DNA from: JAUIAI01 sp963976885 | GTDB lineage: Bacteria; Pseudomonadota; Gammaproteobacteria; Burkholderiales; Burkholderiaceae_E | Direction: 5' to 3' | Assembly (NCBI GenBank): GCA_963976885.1 | Contig: CAXBNM010000266.1 | Location: forward strand, 1 to 6,638 | Length of the DNA: 6,638 nucleotides | Shown here: piece by piece, positions 5,047 to 6,638 of the stretch | Layout: every line of letters starts with the position of its first letter | How positions within the stretch are numbered: position 1 is the stretch's first letter | Program-made: the position numbers and the translations under genes | Notes under the pieces: model-generated | Database searches by the model: none | What the model was told of the DNA's origin: nothing | What the model saw: the letters and a program-made list of their open reading frames with translations, nothing else

Positions 5047-6638
5047 GTGAACCATCAAAAGATCCTGATCCTCGACTTTGGCTCGCAGGTTACCCAGCTC
5101 ATTGCCCGCCGGGTTCGTGAACTGAACGTGTACTGCGAGATCATCCCCTTCGATCGTGCCGACAAGGTGCTGGCCGACTGGTCCGCCGACAAGTCATTGC
5201 GCGGCATCATTCTGTCGGGCGGACCGAATTCGGTTGCTGCCGACGAAACCCCACGCGCGCCCGACGCGGTCTTCACGCTTGGCGTGCCGGTGCTCGGCAT
5301 CTGCTACGGCATGCAGACCATGGCCGCGCAACTGGGGGGCAAGGTTGCACCCAGCACGCATCGCGAATTCGGCTTTGCCGAAGTAAGAGCGCGTGGTCAC
5401 ACCGACTTGCTGCGTGGCATTCAGGACAGGTTCAACGAAGATAAACATGGCCTGCTCGACGTCTGGATGAGCCACGGCGACCGTATCGACGAGCTGCCGC
5501 CAGGCTTCAAACTGATGGCCTCGAGCCAGAACAGCCCGATCGCCGCGATGGCGGATGAAGAGCGTCATCTGTACGGTATTCAATGGCATCCCGAAGTAAC
5601 GCACACGACGCAGGGTAAGGCCATCCTGCAGCGTTTCGTGCAGGAGATCTGCGGCCTGAGCGGCGACTGGACCATGCCCGGCTTTGTTGACGAAGCCGTG
5701 GCGGCCATTCGCGAACAGGTAGGCGACGATCACGTCATTCTTGGCTTGTCTGGCGGTGTCGATTCATCGGTAGCTGCCACCCTGATTCACCGGGCCATTG
5801 GCTCGCAACTGACCTGCGTGTTTGTTGACCACGGCTTGCTGCGCCTGAACGAAGCCGAGCAAGTGATGGACTTGTTTGCCGAGCACATGGGCGTGCACGT
5901 GATTCACGTCGATGCGACCGACCGCTTCATGAGCAAACTGGCCGGCGTGTCCGACCCTGAAGCCAAGCGCAAAGTCATCGGCGCCGAATTCGTGGCCGTG
6001 TTTCAGGAGCATGCCGAACAGATCGACAATGCCCGTTGGCTGGCCCAGGGCACGATCTACCCCGACGTCATCGAGTCGGCCGGCACCGGCGGCAAGACGG
6101 CGCACAAGATCAAGAGTCACCACAATGTTGGCGGTCTGCCCGAGACCCTGAATCTGAAGCTGCTGGAGCCGCTGCGCGATCTGTTCAAGGATGAAGTGCG
6201 CGAGCTTGGGATTGCGATGGGCTTGCCGCCCTCGATGGTGCATCGTCACCCGTTCCCGGGGCCGGGTCTGGGCGTGCGGATTCTCGGTGAAATTCACAAA
6301 GAGTCTGCCGACGTCTTGCGCCTGGCCGATGCGATCTTCATTGAAGAGTTGCGCAACACCCAAGGCCCCGATGGCCGCAGTTGGTACGACCTTACTGCGC
6401 AGGCGTTTGCCGTGTTCCTGCCGGTGCGCTCGGTAGGTGTCATGGGCGACGGCCGCACCTACGAAAACGTTGTCGCGCTGCGCGCCGTGCAGACCACCGA
6501 CTTCATGACTGCCCACTGGGCCGAATTGCCGCACAAGCTGCTCGGTCGGGTATCGAACCGGATCATCAATGAAGTGAACGGGATCAATCGGGTGGTTTAC
6601 GATATTTCTGGGAAACCGCCGGCGACGATTGAGTGGGA
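5047..6638 (+). CDS. guaA: GMP synthetase (glutamine-hydrolysing), 3' end cut by one base plus stop
   Basis: GuaA converts XMP to GMP using ATP and ammonia from glutamine. The frame opens at GTG 5047 (MNHQKILILDFGSQVTQL) and runs to the last base, giving 530 whole codons plus GA of what should be a final Glu codon; family proteins end PPATIEWE. The glutamine amidotransferase domain (1 to about 200) has Cys86 in GICYGMQ and His181/Glu183 in QWHPEVTH, the same numbering as E. coli. The ATP pyrophosphatase domain has the P-loop SGGVDSS at 235-241, then VFVDHGLLR, AQGTIYPDVIES and KSHHNVGGLPE. The dimerisation domain carries RHPFPGPGLG (400-409) and GDGRTYENVVALRAVQTTDFM in sequence. No good Shine-Dalgarno precedes the GTG. 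It lies 74 bp after guaB, so the two form a guaBA operon. No functional residue is missing. Confidence 0.97.
   Translation, partial: MNHQKILILDFGSQVTQLIARRVRELNVYCEIIPFDRADKVLADWSADKSLRGIILSGGPNSVAADETPRAPDAVFTLGVPVLGICYGMQTMAAQLGGKVAPSTHREFGFAEVRARGHTDLLRGIQDRFNEDKHGLLDVWMSHGDRIDELPPGFKLMASSQNSPIAAMADEERHLYGIQWHPEVTHTTQGKAILQRFVQEICGLSGDWTMPGFVDEAVAAIREQVGDDHVILGLSGGVDSSVAATLIHRAIGSQLTCVFVDHGLLRLNEAEQVMDLFAEHMGVHVIHVDATDRFMSKLAGVSDPEAKRKVIGAEFVAVFQEHAEQIDNARWLAQGTIYPDVIESAGTGGKTAHKIKSHHNVGGLPETLNLKLLEPLRDLFKDEVRELGIAMGLPPSMVHRHPFPGPGLGVRILGEIHKESADVLRLADAIFIEELRNTQGPDGRSWYDLTAQAFAVFLPVRSVGVMGDGRTYENVVALRAVQTTDFMTAHWAELPHKLLGRVSNRIINEVNGINRVVYDISGKPPATIEW

Noticed and set aside
5194..5733. 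Minus-strand open frame of 179 residues opposite guaA
   Set aside because: Same reason: it sits opposite the conserved GuaA amidotransferase domain and looks like a codon-bias shadow.
5764..6534. Long minus-strand open frame of 256 residues opposite guaA
   Set aside because: It lies wholly within the guaA coding strand, which has intact catalytic motifs. The antisense translation shows no recognisable family. Long antisense frames are expected from GC-rich codon bias.
1..6638. Mobile element, CRISPR array, tRNA, rRNA or tmRNA
   Set aside because: No transposase, terminal repeats, spacer-repeat pattern or RNA gene fold was seen; nearly all the window is accounted for by conserved housekeeping genes.

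Overview
The window looks like ordinary, densely packed chromosomal DNA from a GC-rich proteobacterium (roughly 60% G+C by eye). Protein wording and gene order point to Betaproteobacteria, probably Burkholderiales. GuaB has IVTNRDLRFE, MGYCGC and a C-terminus ending KEAPNYQIT. SmpB opens MSILQNKKA when read from its GTG. GuaA is cut at its very last residue after KPPATIEW. The order smpB (divergent) / ratA-rnfH-guaB-guaA near ppsA is, from memory, the one seen in that class. The taxon is an inference, not something read from rRNA.

Layout. Positions 1-334 hold the 3' end of ppsA (phosphoenolpyruvate synthase). Two bases later comes an NfeD-family membrane protein (337-777), then a stomatin/QmcA-type SPFH protein (805-1776); the last two are a classic membrane pair. 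smpB, the trans-translation factor, lies on the minus strand (1808-2260) and converges on qmcA. About 200 bp of divergent spacer (2261-2458) separates smpB from ratA (2459-2917), which overlaps rnfH (2910-3341) by 8 bp. A promoter-like TATAAT (3417-3422) stands before guaB (3527-4972). A 74-bp gap with a strong hairpin leads to guaA (5047-6638, cut by the window edge).

How the genes work together. guaB and guaA encode the two steps from IMP to GMP (IMP dehydrogenase, then GMP synthetase) and form one transcription unit. smpB acts in ribosome rescue. ratA and rnfH are a conserved pair whose role is debated (ribosome-assembly toxin in E. coli, or Coq10-like lipid/quinone binding). nfeD and qmcA are thought to act together in membrane microdomains.

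I do not see a new biological system, mobile element, CRISPR array or RNA gene here. The points worth a second look are small: two overlapping palindromes upstream of ratA, a thrice-repeated CGGCACA-RTG motif at the possible smpB starts, a possible leader or N-terminal extension on guaB, a strong hairpin between guaB and guaA, and an RnfH with an apparent insertion.
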